DNA of 64,000 bases from Janibacter endophyticus (GCF_016888335.1 NZ_JAFEJG010000004.1:2232001-2296000); one strand, 5' to 3'. Counted from the stretch's first letter, positions 8,574 to 19,885 are shown. Notes: generated by a model not told the origin, from the sequence alone. Numbers and translations: made by a program.

Positions 8574-9319
8574 CAGGCGGGCAGGCCGGACTCGGGGGTG
8601 CGCACGAGGATGCGCGAGCACTCCTCGCAGCGCAGCACCTCGTCCTCAGGGGCGCCGGCGATGCGGTTGAGCTCGACCGGGTTGAGCTCGAGCTGGCAGC
8701 CACCGCAGCGGCGCGCGCGCAGAGCGGCGGCACCGAGCCCGCCGGACTGCGCTCGGAGGCGGTCGTAGAGGGCCAGGAGCGCGTCGTCGATCTCGGCGAG
8801 CAGCGCCTCGCGCGGCGTGGCGATCTCGCGCTCCTGCGCGTCGATCTCCGCGGTCGCCGCGGCGAGCTCGGCGGTGAGGCGCTCCACCTCGGCGACGGCT
8901 GCGGGCTCGTCGGCCGTCGCCGCGTCGCGCCGGGCGCGTACCTCCTCGGCGCGCTCCATGATCTCGAGCTCGACGTCCTCGAGCGTGGCCTGGCGGCGGG
9001 CCAGGGTCTCGATCTCGTGCTGGAAGGCCTGCATGTCCTTGGCGCTGCCCTGCCCGGAGTCGAGCCGCGACTGGTCGCGGGCCGCGCGGTCACGGACCTG
9101 CTGCACGTCGGCCTCGGCCCGCGCGAGGTCGCGCTCGACGTCGGCGACCTGCGTCTGCGCCATGACGATCGCGTCCTGGACGGAGCGCAGCCGCGCCTGG
9201 GCCTGCTCGAGCTCGGCCTGCTGCGGGATGCGTGTCCGGGCGTGGGCGAGCTGCTGGAGCCGCGTGTCGAGCTGCTGGAGGTCGAGCAGCCGCAGCTGCA
9301 CGGAGGGGTCGGCCTTCAT
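8573..9319 (-). CDS. zinc-ribbon coiled-coil protein (C4-type)
   Basis: 248 residues. Residues 10-180 are charged, alanine-rich heptad sequence predicted to form a long coiled coil; residues 195-245 hold CGGC and CEEC knuckles spaced for a zinc ribbon, followed by SRILVRTPES. This matches the conserved family next to RNase H and Nif3 in actinobacteria (mycobacterial Rv2229c neighbourhood) and related CT398-like proteins. The biochemical role is unknown; a nucleic-acid-linked or flagellar-export-like chaperone role has been suggested for relatives. The ATG overlaps the Nif3 stop by four bases and follows GAAGGAG. Confidence 0.88.
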   Translation of the reverse strand: MKADPSVQLRLLDLQQLDTRLQQLAHARTRIPQQAELEQAQARLRSVQDAIVMAQTQVADVERDLARAEADVQQVRDRAARDQSRLDSGQGSAKDMQAFQHEIETLARRQATLEDVELEIMERAEEVRARRDAATADEPAAVAEVERLTAELAAATAEIDAQEREIATPREALLAEIDDALLALYDRLRAQSGGLGAAALRARRCGGCQLELNPVELNRIAGAPEDEVLRCEECSRILVRTPESGLPA

Positions 9320-10173
9320 GAGGCTCCTTCGGTCTGTGCCGGCTGGGCGCCGACCGTGAAGGTCCACGGGTCGGTGCGGATGGTGCTGACGTGGGTCTCC
9401 ACCGTAGTCGCGTCGTGGCCCGCCTCCGCGAGGACCCGCAGCAGGTCGGCGAGCGCCTGCTCGAGCCACAGCGACTCGCTCGCCCAGTGACCGGCGTCGA
9501 CGAGGTACGGCGTGCCGCCGCGGGCCTCCTCGCGGGCCTCGAGCGCCGGGTGGTGGCGCAGGTCGGCGGTGACGTAGACGTCGGCGCCGCTCGCGCGGAC
9601 CGCGTCGAAGGCGGAGTCTCCCGAGCCGCCGAGGAGGGCGACCCGGCGCACCGCGCCGTCGGGGTCTCCGGCGACCCGGATGCCGCCGGCGGCCTGCGGC
9701 AGGCGCTCGGCCAGCCGGCCGACGAAGGTGGACAGACCCACCCCTTCGTCGAGGTCGCCGACGAGACCCAGCGGCTGCCCCTCCTCGACGACGAGCGGCT
9801 CCCACGTCGCCAGGCCGCACGCACGGGCCAGGGCCGTGTTGACGCCGGGGTCGGCGACGTCGGCGTTGGTGTGCGCGACGTAGAGGGCGACGTCACCGAC
9901 AACGAGCGAGGTGACGCTCTCCCCCTTCGCGGTCGTCGTGGCGACCGAGTGGATGCCGCGCAGGAGCAGCGGGTGGTGGGTGAGGAGCAGGTCGGCGCCG
10001 AGGTCGCGCGCCTCCTCGATGACGGCGAGCGTCGGGTCGACGGCGGCGTGCACGCGACGGACCGGCTGGGTGAGGTCGCCGGTGACGAGGCCGACCTGGT
10101 CCCAGGACTGCGCCGTCGCCGAGGGGAAGAGCTGCTCGAGCGCGGCGACGGCGTCGCCGAGGGTGATGGTCAT
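9316..10173 (-). CDS. Nif3-like dinuclear metal centre protein
   Basis: 285 residues, single NIF3 domain. LLLTHHPLLLRG supplies the paired metal-ligand histidines and ALYVAHTNADVADPGVN plus a late LVDAGHWASES complete the site. Members bind two metal ions; some are GTP cyclohydrolase-like, most are uncharacterised. The start ATG begins two bases after the 3' terminal base of the upstream tRNA-Val on the same strand, so RNase Z cleavage of the tRNA would leave an mRNA beginning CAUG. It heads a tightly overlapping series with the zinc-ribbon and RNase H genes. Confidence 0.9.
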   Translation of the reverse strand: MTITLGDAVAALEQLFPSATAQSWDQVGLVTGDLTQPVRRVHAAVDPTLAVIEEARDLGADLLLTHHPLLLRGIHSVATTTAKGESVTSLVVGDVALYVAHTNADVADPGVNTALARACGLATWEPLVVEEGQPLGLVGDLDEGVGLSTFVGRLAERLPQAAGGIRVAGDPDGAVRRVALLGGSGDSAFDAVRASGADVYVTADLRHHPALEAREEARGGTPYLVDAGHWASESLWLEQALADLLRVLAEAGHDATTVETHVSTIRTDPWTFTVGAQPAQTEGAS

Positions 10174-10174
10174 G

Positions 10175-10247
10175 TGGGCCCGGCCGGGATCGAACCGACG
10201 ACATCCACGGTGTAAACGTGGCGCTCTACCAGCTGAGCTACAGGCCC
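10175..10247 (-). tRNA. tRNA-Val (anticodon TAC)
   Basis: 73 bases. The acceptor stem GGGCCTG/CGGGCCC pairs over seven positions, the D arm GCTCAGCTGGTAGAGC is standard, the anticodon loop is TTTACAC (TAC, reads GUA) and the T arm is GTCGG-TTCGATC-CCGGC. The 3' CCA is not encoded. The Nif3 start codon follows after one intervening base. Confidence 0.97.
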
Positions 10248-10252
10248 TGGGT

Positions 10253-10272
10253 CCCGGCCGTCGCCGGCCGGG
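10253..10272 (-). terminator. hairpin between oxygenase gene and tRNA-Val
   Basis: CCCGGCC, six-base loop, GGCCGGG. It lies just downstream of the oxygenase stop codon (10292) and before tRNA-Val on the same strand. No T-run follows, as is common in high-GC genomes; it could equally be part of the tRNA leader. Confidence 0.4.
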
Positions 10273-10291
10273 GTCGGGACATTCTCGCAGG

Positions 10292-11263
10292 CTAGGCCCG
10301 GGCGTCCTCGATGAGGTTGATCTCGTAGAGGACGAGGTCGAGCGCGTCGGCCGCGGCGATCGGGCTGAAGCGCTGCGGCGTCTCCGGCGTGACCGTCGAG
10401 CCGACCGGCGAGAGGATGGTCCACGGCGTGGGGTGGCAGAACTGCACGACCGAGTAGCGGTCGCCACCCTGTCCCGGGGCCGCGACGACCCGGTGGATGC
10501 CGGGCTCGATGATGCCGTTCGTCACGACCTCGAGCATGAGGCCGGTGTTGATGATCGCGCCGCCCTCGGGAGCGACGGCGTCGACCCACTCGCCGGAGTC
10601 CTTGAGCTTGACCTGCAGCCCCGCGGCGGTGGCGCGCGGCAGCGCAGTGATGAGGTTGATGTCCGCGTGCTCGCCGGCCCACACGTGCGGGGCGTCGGGG
10701 GCCGACTCCATCGGCGGGTAGTGGATGGCCCGGGAGAGCGTCGGCCCGTCGACGAGCATCGACTCGAAGTAGTCGGGGTGGGCGCCGATGCCTGTCGCGA
10801 TGATGCGCAGGATGCGGCGCTGCAGGTCGGCGACCGCGTCGTGGAAGGTGGTGAGCGTCTCGGTGATGCCCGGGACCGCGGCCTCCGGGAGCACCGCGTC
10901 GTGGTAGCGGTGCGGGTAGCGGGTGCGCAGGGGGTGCCCGACGGGGATGTCGCGACCCCAGTTGAGCATCTCCTTCCAGTCCGCGACGTCGGCGCTCGCG
11001 GCGGTCTCGACGAGCAGCCCGGTGTACCCGGTCTGGCCGTGGGTGCCCGGTGCGACGAACTGGTCCTTCTCCGCCTGCTCCTTGGTGAAGAACTCCTCGA
11101 GCATCCCGTAGGCCGAGTCGATGAGGTCGTCCGGCACGTCGTGGTTGACGTACACGAAGCCGGTCCGGAGTGACGTCATGAGCCCGTCGACGGCGGCGCG
11201 GGCGCGCTCGCTGTCGCCGGACTCGAAGCTGGCGAGGTCGACCTCGAGGATGTGATCACTCAT
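10292..11263 (-). CDS. 2-oxoglutarate/Fe(II) oxygenase, isopenicillin-N-synthase-like
   Basis: 323 residues. The double-stranded beta-helix core has the iron facial triad His199-x-Asp201 (GEHADINLIT) and His257 (GIHRVV), and the substrate/2OG anchor RYS at 269-271. The N-terminal domain matches the non-haem dioxygenase N region. Members include plant-type hormone oxidases and antibiotic-ring synthases; no biosynthetic neighbours are present, so the substrate is unknown and a housekeeping oxidation is as likely. TACCCT lies 6 bases before the ATG, giving a leaderless transcript. Confidence 0.88.
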   Translation of the reverse strand: MSDHILEVDLASFESGDSERARAAVDGLMTSLRTGFVYVNHDVPDDLIDSAYGMLEEFFTKEQAEKDQFVAPGTHGQTGYTGLLVETAASADVADWKEMLNWGRDIPVGHPLRTRYPHRYHDAVLPEAAVPGITETLTTFHDAVADLQRRILRIIATGIGAHPDYFESMLVDGPTLSRAIHYPPMESAPDAPHVWAGEHADINLITALPRATAAGLQVKLKDSGEWVDAVAPEGGAIINTGLMLEVVTNGIIEPGIHRVVAAPGQGGDRYSVVQFCHPTPWTILSPVGSTVTPETPQRFSPIAAADALDLVLYEINLIEDARA

Positions 11264-11269
11264 GCCGGG

Positions 11270-11275
11270 AGGGTA
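11270..11275 (-). promoter_or_regulatory. -10 element TACCCT for leaderless oxygenase mRNA
   Basis: TACCCT, six bases, then ATG at 11263. It sits between this gene and the stop codon of the upstream peroxiredoxin. Confidence 0.6.
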
Positions 11276-11292
11276 CCGGCGGACGGCTGGCG

Positions 11293-11781
11293 TCAGGGAG
11301 CGCCGAGACCGGCGACGGCCGGGTGGTACCCGGACAGGTCGCGCCCCTGCCCCGGGGCGTTGACGAGCGACCAGGCGATCCGCCCGTCGCTCGCGACGAG
11401 GAAGGTCCCCCGGACGGCCATGCCGGCGTCCTCGTCGAGCACGCCGTAGCTGCGGGCGACCGCGCCGTGCGGCCAGAAGTCGGAGAGCAGCGGGAAGAAG
11501 TAGCCCTGCTGGTCGGCCCACGCGCGGAGGCTGAACACCGGGTCGCAGGAGATCGCGAGGACCTCGGAGGTGTCGGTCACGAAGGACCCGAGGTCGTCAC
11601 GGATCCCGCTCAGCTCACCGGTGCAGATGCCGGAGAAGGCGAAGGGGTAGAAGACGAGCAGAACGTGCTTCTCGCCCCGGTAGTGGGAGAGCGTGACGGT
11701 GCGGCCGTTCTGGTCCCTCAGGCTGAGGTCCGGTGCGAGGTCGCCGACGCCCAGGGGCGAAGGGGGAGCCGCGGCGGCCAC
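11293..11781 (-). CDS. AhpE-type peroxiredoxin
   Basis: 162 residues. Reduces hydrogen peroxide and organic or peroxynitrous peroxides in the cytosol through a peroxidatic cysteine, Cys53 in FYPFAFSGICTGEL. The FxFSGICxGE pattern is that of the mycobacterial AhpE one-cysteine group. A second cysteine occurs in AISCDPVFSLRAW, so a two-cysteine mechanism cannot be excluded. The GTG start is one base beyond the DUF3052 stop, so the two genes form one transcription unit. Confidence 0.92.
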   Translation of the reverse strand: MAAAAPPSPLGVGDLAPDLSLRDQNGRTVTLSHYRGEKHVLLVFYPFAFSGICTGELSGIRDDLGSFVTDTSEVLAISCDPVFSLRAWADQQGYFFPLLSDFWPHGAVARSYGVLDEDAGMAVRGTFLVASDGRIAWSLVNAPGQGRDLSGYHPAVAGLGAP

Positions 11782-11782
11782 G

Positions 11783-12193
11783 TCAGCGGTTGCGGGGGGA
11801 CACGAGCCGGGTGGCGACCCAGCCCTGGCCGCACTTCGTCGTGCCGGAGGTGTGCAGTCCCGCGGTCGAGGCGGCCTCCTCGACCTCGGCCGGGTCGACC
11901 TCGCCGTCCTGGCCGGCGGTCGGGGTGACGAGGACGATGCTGCCGCCCTCCTCGAGGGTCCCGAGGGAGTCGACGAGCGCGTCGGTGAGGTCGCCGTCGC
12001 CGTCGCGCCACCACAGGAGGACGTGGTCGACGACCCCGGTGTAGTCCTCGTCCTCGAGCTCGCCGCCGACCGCGTCGACGACCTGCGCCCGGAAGTCGTC
12101 GTCGATGTCGTCGTCCCAGCCGAACTCCTGGATCACCTGGTCCTTGACCAGACCCAGTCGGTCCACGGCCGCGGTCGCGATGTCCCCCGTCAC
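11783..12193 (-). CDS. DUF3052 family protein
   Basis: 136 residues, conserved in actinobacteria and of unknown function. Recognisable family features are QEFGWDDDIDDDFRAQV, VVDHVLLWWRDGDGDL and a C-terminal GWVATRLV. Acidic, soluble, no membrane segments. Of two close GTG codons the one at 12193 is chosen because AAGAGAAGG stands eight bases upstream; GTG 12202 would leave no spacing. It precedes the peroxiredoxin gene by one base. Confidence 0.88.
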   Translation of the reverse strand: MTGDIATAAVDRLGLVKDQVIQEFGWDDDIDDDFRAQVVDAVGGELEDEDYTGVVDHVLLWWRDGDGDLTDALVDSLGTLEEGGSIVLVTPTAGQDGEVDPAEVEEAASTAGLHTSGTTKCGQGWVATRLVSPRNR

Positions 12194-12231
12194 AGATGTC
12201 ACCTTCTCTTGTCCACTCGATGTCAGATCGC

Positions 12232-13719
12232 TCAAGTCCACCCAATCACGTCGCCGCCCGCAAGGTGCATGCGCTCCGTGGACGCGTCTGCCGGCCGCCT
12301 CGCGAGGCCCGCCCGGAGGCGGATCTCCGACTCGAGCATCCGGGCGTCCTCGACCGCCAGGTGCGAGGCGGTGGGGTGGACCGCGCCCACGGTCGAGATG
12401 ATCCGCAGCGTCACCAGGCCGAGCCGGCGCTCGAGCGGTCCCTGGTCGACGGCGACGGACTGGATCCGGCCCCAGGGCACGAGGGTGACGGCGCGTCCGA
12501 GCCGTCCCTGCCGGATGACGGCCATCTCGTCGGCGAGGAGCACCCCGCGCCGCTGCCACGACCAGGGGTCGAGCCAGCGCGCGGACCGGGGGCAGCGCAC
12601 GGCCTCGGGCGGCAGGCCGTGGTCCATCACCGCGAGGGCGGGCGCGCTGTCCATCGTCGGTGAGAGCGCCTCGACGAGGGCGCGCGCCTCGAGGCGGGTG
12701 GCCGCGGGGACGAGGACCCCGTCGTCGACGACCCCCTCGCCGCCGACGCTCACGCCGGCGATGTTCACCGAGACCCGCCACCAGTCCTGGCTGCGCCACA
12801 GCCACGGCTGGACGAGCGCGACGGCCTGGACCCGGCGCACCGGCACGGTCGAGGAGGTCAGCTCGGTCAGCCCGTGCTGGAGGCGCAGCGTGTCACCCTG
12901 GCGACGGACGACGAGGTTGGCCCAGGTGAGCAGCTGGCGGACCGAGCCGATGACGCTGAAGAAGAGGGGTGCCGCCAGACCCGTGAGCGCGACCGCGCCG
13001 AAGAAGCCGGCGAGCACTCCCGCGGCGACGAGGAGGACCAGCGCCGCGATCGCCCCCGCGGACAGCAGGATGGAGACGACGAGCCGGGACAGCGGCATCC
13101 GCAGCAGCGTCGTCCCGGCGGCTCCGACGGTCGTGGCCGCCGACGGGTCCGCGGCAGACGACGGGTCCGCGGGAGGCGCCGGGACGCCGGCGACCGGGTC
13201 CGCGCCCGCCCCCTCGGCGAGGTCGACGATCCGGGTCCGGAGGGCCTCGGCCTCGCCCCGTCCGAGGTAGGCCAGGCTGACGTGCGAGCTCGACCCGCCC
13301 GCGGACTCGACCCGCACCTCGGCGAGGCCGGCCAGCCGGGCGAGCAGGGGCTGCGCGGTGTTGACCGCCTGGATCTGCGAGTAGCGGATCTCGCGGTGCT
13401 GGCGGAAGACGACCCCGCTGCGCACCTCGAGCGTGCGTGGACCGAGCCGGTAGCGGGTGAACCACCATGACCCGACACCCAGCGCCACGGCGCCGAGGAT
13501 CACGACGAGCGCGATCCCCGCGGCGATGAGCGGGTGCGACGTGGCGGAGACCGCGAAGGAGCCGTCCGGCATCTCGTCGGGAGCGGGGCTCGAGCCGAAC
13601 GACCCGATGATGTCGTCGAGGAGGGTGCTCAGGAGGTAGCCGAGGATGCCGATCATCACCAGCCCGCCCCGGAGCAGCGGGCTGATCGGGTGGAACCGGT
13701 CCCACCCCTGCTCGGTCAC
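12232..13719 (-). CDS. membrane protein with repeated bacterial PH (bPH2) domains
   Basis: 495 residues, YdbT-like. Three bPH2-like modules can be seen, each with a YRLGPRTLEVRSG/RQGDTLRLQHG/MAVIRQGRLGRAVTLVPWGRIQSV strand pattern, separated by pairs of hydrophobic helices near residues 15-35, 75-100 and 195-245. A Pro/Ala/Asp linker is around residue 170. Such proteins occur in pairs; the partner is the upstream gene, whose stop the GTG start overlaps by four bases (GTGA). A membrane-stress or envelope role has been proposed for relatives but is not established. Confidence 0.85.
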   Translation of the reverse strand: MTEQGWDRFHPISPLLRGGLVMIGILGYLLSTLLDDIIGSFGSSPAPDEMPDGSFAVSATSHPLIAAGIALVVILGAVALGVGSWWFTRYRLGPRTLEVRSGVVFRQHREIRYSQIQAVNTAQPLLARLAGLAEVRVESAGGSSSHVSLAYLGRGEAEALRTRIVDLAEGAGADPVAGVPAPPADPSSAADPSAATTVGAAGTTLLRMPLSRLVVSILLSAGAIAALVLLVAAGVLAGFFGAVALTGLAAPLFFSVIGSVRQLLTWANLVVRRQGDTLRLQHGLTELTSSTVPVRRVQAVALVQPWLWRSQDWWRVSVNIAGVSVGGEGVVDDGVLVPAATRLEARALVEALSPTMDSAPALAVMDHGLPPEAVRCPRSARWLDPWSWQRRGVLLADEMAVIRQGRLGRAVTLVPWGRIQSVAVDQGPLERRLGLVTLRIISTVGAVHPTASHLAVEDARMLESEIRLRAGLARRPADASTERMHLAGGDVIGWT

Positions 13720-14219
13720 AGCCCCGCCCGCCGGCTCTCGCCCAGGGCGCTGAGCCGCTCGCGCAGGCGGTGCGCCTCGTCCTCGGGCAGCCCCGGGATG
13801 CCCCCGGACGACGCCGGGTTCGCCGTGTGGATCTCGATCTCGGCCAGGCCGGCGCGGCGCAGCAGCGGCCCCGACTGGACGTCGACGTACTGGATCCGCC
13901 CGTACGGCACGGTGACGAGCCGGCGCCACATCCGGCCGCGCCGGATCGCCAGCTCGTCGGGCAGCTCGGCATAGCTGATCGCTCTCACCTGACGCCCGAT
14001 GAACCAGATGCTCCACGCCCACAGGACGAGGAGGGCGATCGTGGGGATCGCGGCCCACCGCCACCACAGCACGGTGACGACGATCCCGGCGAGGACGAAG
14101 GGGGCGAGGCTCAGGTGGGTGACGAGGCGCCGCACGGGGGTCAGGCGTGGGGAGACGGGGCGCCAGGGCACGTCGTCGTCGGCCCACAGGTCCAGCGGAG
14201 GCGAGGACGACTCGGTCAT
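13716..14219 (-). CDS. membrane protein with one bacterial PH (bPH2) domain
   Basis: 167 residues, YdbS-like. Two hydrophobic helices (about 37-75) precede a bPH2 domain with [32 protein letters not shown]. The first ATG that fits the family is at 14219; an earlier ATG at 14231 would add four residues. TTGTAT lies six bases before 14219, a poor match to the leaderless pattern. It is the first gene of a two-gene unit with the larger PH protein and is divergent from aceE. Confidence 0.85.
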   Translation of the reverse strand: MTESSSPPLDLWADDDVPWRPVSPRLTPVRRLVTHLSLAPFVLAGIVVTVLWWRWAAIPTIALLVLWAWSIWFIGRQVRAISYAELPDELAIRRGRMWRRLVTVPYGRIQYVDVQSGPLLRRAGLAEIEIHTANPASSGGIPGLPEDEAHRLRERLSALGESRRAGL

Positions 14220-14350
14220 GCGGCCATACAACCACCAACCCCCGCGATGTGACGGCCACCACCCTAGGTGGGAGGATGGGTGCCGGCGCCGCGAGCCGGC
14301 GGCCCCCGCGACACCAGCGACGCAAGCGACGCAGCGAAAGGACGTGTGAC

Positions 14351-17146
14351 GTGACCGTCCACGACGACCGGCCCAACGACGGCCCCATCCTCAACGGCAT
14401 CCCGACCCACCTGCCGGACATCGACCCTGCCGAGACCCAGGAGTGGCTCGACTCGCTCGACGCGCTCGTCGACGAGCAGGGCCGGCGCCGTGCCCGCTAC
14501 GTCATGCTCCGCCTCCTCGAGCGGTCCCGGATGATGAACGTCGGGGTCCCCTCGCTGACGACGACCGACTACGTCAACACCATCCGTCCCGAGCACGAGC
14601 CGTGGTACCCCGGCGACGAGGAGGTCGAGCGCCGCTACCGCGCCTGGATCCGCTGGAACGCGGCCATCCAGGTCCACCGCGCGCAGCGACCGGAGATCTC
14701 GGTTGGCGGGCACATCTCCACCTACGCCTCGGCCGCGACCCTCTACGAGGTCGGGTTCAACCACTTCTGGCGGGGCAAGGACCACCCCGGCGGCGGCGAC
14801 CACATCTTCTTCCAGGGCCATGCCTCGCCCGGCATGTACGCCCGCGCCTTCCTCGAGGGCCGGCTCACCGAGGACCAGATGGACGGCTTCCGGCAGGAGA
14901 AGTCCCACGTCCTGGAGGACGGCACCCCCTTCGGCCTGCCGAGCTACCCGCACCCCCGCCTCATGCCGGGCTTCTGGGAGTTCCCGACCGTGTCCATGGG
15001 CCTGGGGCCGATGAACGCGATCTACCAGGCGCAGTTCAACAAGTACCTCCACAACCGCGGCATCAAGGACACCAGCCAGCAGCGCGTGTGGGCCTTCCTC
15101 GGCGACGGCGAGATGGACGAGCCGGAGAGCCGCGGACTGCTCCAGACGGCCGCCTACGAGGAGCTCGACAACCTCACCTTCGTCGTCAACTGCAACCTCC
15201 AGCGCCTCGACGGCCCGGTGCGGGGTAACGGCAAGATCATCCAGGAGCTGGAGGCCTTCTTCCGCGGCGCGGGCTGGAACGTCATCAAGGTCGTCTGGGG
15301 CCGCGGCTGGGACCCGCTGCTCGCCGCCGACCACGACGGTGCCCTGGTCAACCTCATGAACCAGACGCCGGACGGCGACTACCAGACCTACCGCGCCAAC
15401 GACGGCAAGTTCGTCCGGGAGAACTTCTTCGACCGCGACCCGAGGACCCGCAAGATGGTCGCCGACTGGAGCGACGACGACGTCTGGTGGAAGCTCAAGC
15501 GCGGCGGCCACGACTACAACAAGGTCTATGCCGCGTACAAGGCCGCGACGGAGCACACCGGCCAGCCGACGGTCATCCTCGTCAAGACGATCAAGGGTTA
15601 CGGCCTGGGCACCTCCTTCGCCGGCCGCAACGCCACGCACCAGATGAAGAAGTTCACCCTCGAGGACCTCAAGAGCCTGCGTGACGGGCTGAAGATCCCG
15701 ATCAGCGACGAGGTACTCGAGGCCGACCCGAAGTCCCCGCCGTACTACCACCCCGGCACGGACGACGAGGCCGTGCGCTACATGCTCGAGCGGCGCGCCA
15801 AGCTTGGGGGCTCGGTCCCCACCCGGCGGGTGAGGTACACCAACCTCCGCCTCCCGGGCGACGACGCCTACAAGCAGATGGCGAAGGGGTCGGGCAAGCA
15901 GCAGGTCGCGACGACGATGGCGTGGGTCCGGCTGGTCAAGGACCTCATGCGGGACAAGGACTTCGGCGACCGGTTGGTGCCGATCATCCCGGACGAGGCC
16001 CGGACCTTCGGGATGGACTCTTTCTTCCCGACGAAGAAGATCTACAACCCGCACGGGCAGAACTACACCTCGGTCGACGCCGACCTCATGCTCGCGTACA
16101 AGGAGTCGGCGCAGGGCCAGATCATCCACACCGGCATCAACGAGGGAGGCTCCGTGGCCGCCTTCACCGCGGCCGGGTCGAGCTACGCCACGCACGGCGA
16201 GCCGATGATCCCGCTCTACATCTTCTACTCGATGTTCGGCTTCCAGCGCACGGGCGACGGGATCTGGGCCGCCGCCGACCAGATGAGCCGCGGCTTCCTC
16301 CTCGGTGCCACGGCCGGCCGCACGACGCTCACGGGTGAGGGCCTGCAGCACGCCGACGGGCACAGCCAGCTGCTCGCGGCGACCAACCCCGCGGTCGTGT
16401 CCTGGGACCCCGCCTACGGGTTCGAGATCGCGCACATCATGCGGCACGGTCTCGAGACGATGTACGGCGGCGACGCCCCGCAGGACGACCCGTCGCGCAA
16501 CCGGATCTACTACCTCACGATGTACAACGAGCCGATCGTCCAGCCGGTCGAGCCCGAGGGGCTCGACGTCGAGGGCCTTCTCAAGGGCATGTACCTCTAC
16601 GCCCCCGGCGACGACTCGGGTCTTGAGGGCACTCCCCCGCGCTGCCAGCTGCTCGCGAGCGGTGTCGGCATGCCGTGGGCGCTCGAGGCGCAGCAGCTGC
16701 TCCGCGAGGACTGGGGTGTCGTCGCCGACGTCTGGTCGGTGACCTCCTGGACCGAGCTGCGGCGCGAGGCGATGGACTGCGACGAGCAGGCCTTCCTCTA
16801 CCCGGAGACCGAGCGCCGCACCCCGTACATCACGACAGCGCTGCAGGACCGGGTCGGCCCGGTCGTCGCGGTCTCGGACTACATGAAGCAGGTCCAGGAC
16901 CAGATCCGGCCGTGGGTCCCCGAGGAGTTCTCGGCCCTGGGCACCGACGGCTTCGGCTTCTCGGACACCCGCGCCGCGGCCCGTCGCTTCTTCCACGTCG
17001 ACGGCCCCTCGATGGCCGTGCGGGCGCTGCAGATGCTCGCGGCCCGCGGCTGGGTCGATGCGTCGGTCCCGGCCCAGGCGGCCGAGAAGTACCGGCTGCT
17101 CGACGTGCGGGCCGGGGCGTCCGGCAACGCCGGCGGCGACGCCTGA
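14351..17146 (+). CDS. aceE: pyruvate dehydrogenase E1 component, homodimeric type
   Basis: Decarboxylates pyruvate and reductively acetylates E2 in the pyruvate dehydrogenase complex. 931 residues, the normal length. The thiamine diphosphate motif is explicit: [10 protein letters not shown] near residue 252 with the closing NCNLQRLDG about 27 residues later. [36 protein letters not shown] and [13 protein letters not shown] are hallmark blocks. The GTG start has GAAAGGA eight bases upstream. It is monocistronic: divergent from the PH-domain genes, with a bidirectional terminator 50 bases downstream. The E2 and E3 genes are not in this window. Confidence 0.97.
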   Translation: MTVHDDRPNDGPILNGIPTHLPDIDPAETQEWLDSLDALVDEQGRRRARYVMLRLLERSRMMNVGVPSLTTTDYVNTIRPEHEPWYPGDEEVERRYRAWIRWNAAIQVHRAQRPEISVGGHISTYASAATLYEVGFNHFWRGKDHPGGGDHIFFQGHASPGMYARAFLEGRLTEDQMDGFRQEKSHVLEDGTPFGLPSYPHPRLMPGFWEFPTVSMGLGPMNAIYQAQFNKYLHNRGIKDTSQQRVWAFLGDGEMDEPESRGLLQTAAYEELDNLTFVVNCNLQRLDGPVRGNGKIIQELEAFFRGAGWNVIKVVWGRGWDPLLAADHDGALVNLMNQTPDGDYQTYRANDGKFVRENFFDRDPRTRKMVADWSDDDVWWKLKRGGHDYNKVYAAYKAATEHTGQPTVILVKTIKGYGLGTSFAGRNATHQMKKFTLEDLKSLRDGLKIPISDEVLEADPKSPPYYHPGTDDEAVRYMLERRAKLGGSVPTRRVRYTNLRLPGDDAYKQMAKGSGKQQVATTMAWVRLVKDLMRDKDFGDRLVPIIPDEARTFGMDSFFPTKKIYNPHGQNYTSVDADLMLAYKESAQGQIIHTGINEGGSVAAFTAAGSSYATHGEPMIPLYIFYSMFGFQRTGDGIWAAADQMSRGFLLGATAGRTTLTGEGLQHADGHSQLLAATNPAVVSWDPAYGFEIAHIMRHGLETMYGGDAPQDDPSRNRIYYLTMYNEPIVQPVEPEGLDVEGLLKGMYLYAPGDDSGLEGTPPRCQLLASGVGMPWALEAQQLLREDWGVVADVWSVTSWTELRREAMDCDEQAFLYPETERRTPYITTALQDRVGPVVAVSDYMKQVQDQIRPWVPEEFSALGTDGFGFSDTRAAARRFFHVDGPSMAVRALQMLAARGWVDASVPAQAAEKYRLLDVRAGASGNAGGDA

Positions 17147-17197
17147 GCCAGACGCGCCCTGAGGTGCGAACGCCGTCTGCGGCGTGAGCCCCGAAAG

Positions 17198-17233
17198 CGA
17201 AGGGGGTGGGACCGGCCGGTCCCACCCCCTTCG
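17198..17233. terminator. bidirectional terminator, perfect 18-bp inverted repeat
   Basis: A 36-base perfect palindrome between the convergent aceE and glycerophosphodiesterase genes. Each arm begins with the octamer CGAAGGGG and continues GTGGGACCGG. It can act on both strands. One of three terminators here built from facing copies of that octamer. Confidence 0.8.
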
Positions 17234-17250
17234 GCTGTCTCGGGCTGCGG

Positions 17251-18309
17251 TCAGTCCTGCTCCGTCCAGTGCTGCTTGCGGGCCTCGACGCACACCTCGG
17301 GGTGGTCGCAGAAGAGGCCGTCGACGCCCTCGCGCATGAAGGCCTTCTGCTCCTCGAGCGCGCGGCCGAGGTCGGCCGGGTCAGACCCGACCCGGTAGTC
17401 GGTGGGGAGGAAGGTGTTCTCCGCACGGAAGGTGTAGGGCATGACCTTCAGGCCCGCCGCGTGCGCGCGGTCGACGAGACCGGTCGACTGCCCGAGGGTC
17501 CCGTCCGCCGCGCGGGCGATGACCTCGTCCTTGGTGGGGCCGATCCCGTGGACGGTCTGCGCGAGCAGCTCCAGCCCTTCGACGGTGCGGTAGTCGGCGT
17601 ACGAGCGGGAGTCGTCGACAGGACCTCCGCGCACCGAGCTGAGGAAGACGAGCGGTGCCTTGGCACCGAGCTCGTGGCGCAGGTCGCGGAGGTTGGCGTG
17701 CTCGAAGGACTGGATGTAGATCGGGGCGTTCTCCTCGTCGAGACCGTGCGCGCGGACCGACTCCAGCAGCGGCTCCTCCAGCGACAGGCCGATCGAGTCG
17801 AAGTAGGTCGGGTGCTTGGTCTCGGGGGAGACGCCGATCGGGCGGCGCAGCTCCTTGCTCAGCCGCTCGCGCAGCTCGAGGACCTCCTCGAAGGTCGGGA
17901 CCTCGAACATCCCGTCGTACATCGTGTTCTGCTGGCGGACCTGCGGGATGCGCTCCGTGGCGCGCAGGGTCTTGAGCTCGGTGAGCGTGAAGTCCTCGGT
18001 GAACCAGCCGGTGAGCCAGGCGCCGTCGATCACCTTCGTCGTCCTGCGGTCGGCGAACTCAGGGTGCTCGGCGACGTCGGTCGTGCCGCTGATCTCGTTC
18101 TCGTGGCGGGCGACGAGGACACCGTCCCGCGTGGAGACGAGGTCGAGCTCGATGAGGTCCGCGCCCTGACGAGCGGCGAGCTCGTACGCCGCGAGCGTGT
18201 GCTCGGGGCGGTAGCCGGAGGCACCACGGTGACCCACGACGACGGGGGTGAGCATCTTCTTCAGAGCGACGGAGGAGATGACGGTGGCGATGACGGGAGC
18301 GGTGCGCAC
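17251..18309 (-). CDS. glycerophosphodiester phosphodiesterase
   Basis: Hydrolyses deacylated phospholipids to sn-glycerol 3-phosphate and an alcohol. 352 residues. The GDPD signature is HRGASGYRPEHTLAAYELA followed by DLIELDLVSTRDGVLVARHE, with both catalytic histidines and the metal-binding Glu/Asp present; the C-terminus has DGLFCDHPEV. An N-terminal segment (RTAPVIATVISSVALKK) is mildly hydrophobic but not a convincing signal peptide, although relatives of this GlpQ-like length are often exported. GTG start at 18309; divergent from argG. Confidence 0.9.
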   Translation of the reverse strand: MRTAPVIATVISSVALKKMLTPVVVGHRGASGYRPEHTLAAYELAARQGADLIELDLVSTRDGVLVARHENEISGTTDVAEHPEFADRRTTKVIDGAWLTGWFTEDFTLTELKTLRATERIPQVRQQNTMYDGMFEVPTFEEVLELRERLSKELRRPIGVSPETKHPTYFDSIGLSLEEPLLESVRAHGLDEENAPIYIQSFEHANLRDLRHELGAKAPLVFLSSVRGGPVDDSRSYADYRTVEGLELLAQTVHGIGPTKDEVIARAADGTLGQSTGLVDRAHAAGLKVMPYTFRAENTFLPTDYRVGSDPADLGRALEEQKAFMREGVDGLFCDHPEVCVEARKQHWTEQD

Positions 18310-18430
18310 GCCGCGGACGCTACGGACGCGCCGTCATCCCCCGGCGACCAGGACGTGGCGGCGGGTCGTCGGGCAGGTGACGACGGGATGAGGATCCGGT
18401 CAGAGTTCGGTCAAGCAGACCCGTGCGTGA

Positions 18431-19885
<1,455 letters not shown>

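Noticed and set aside
14264-17293. 1009-codon open frame antisense to aceE
   Set aside because: Same shadow effect: aceE carries every expected motif in the forward frame and the antisense product has none.
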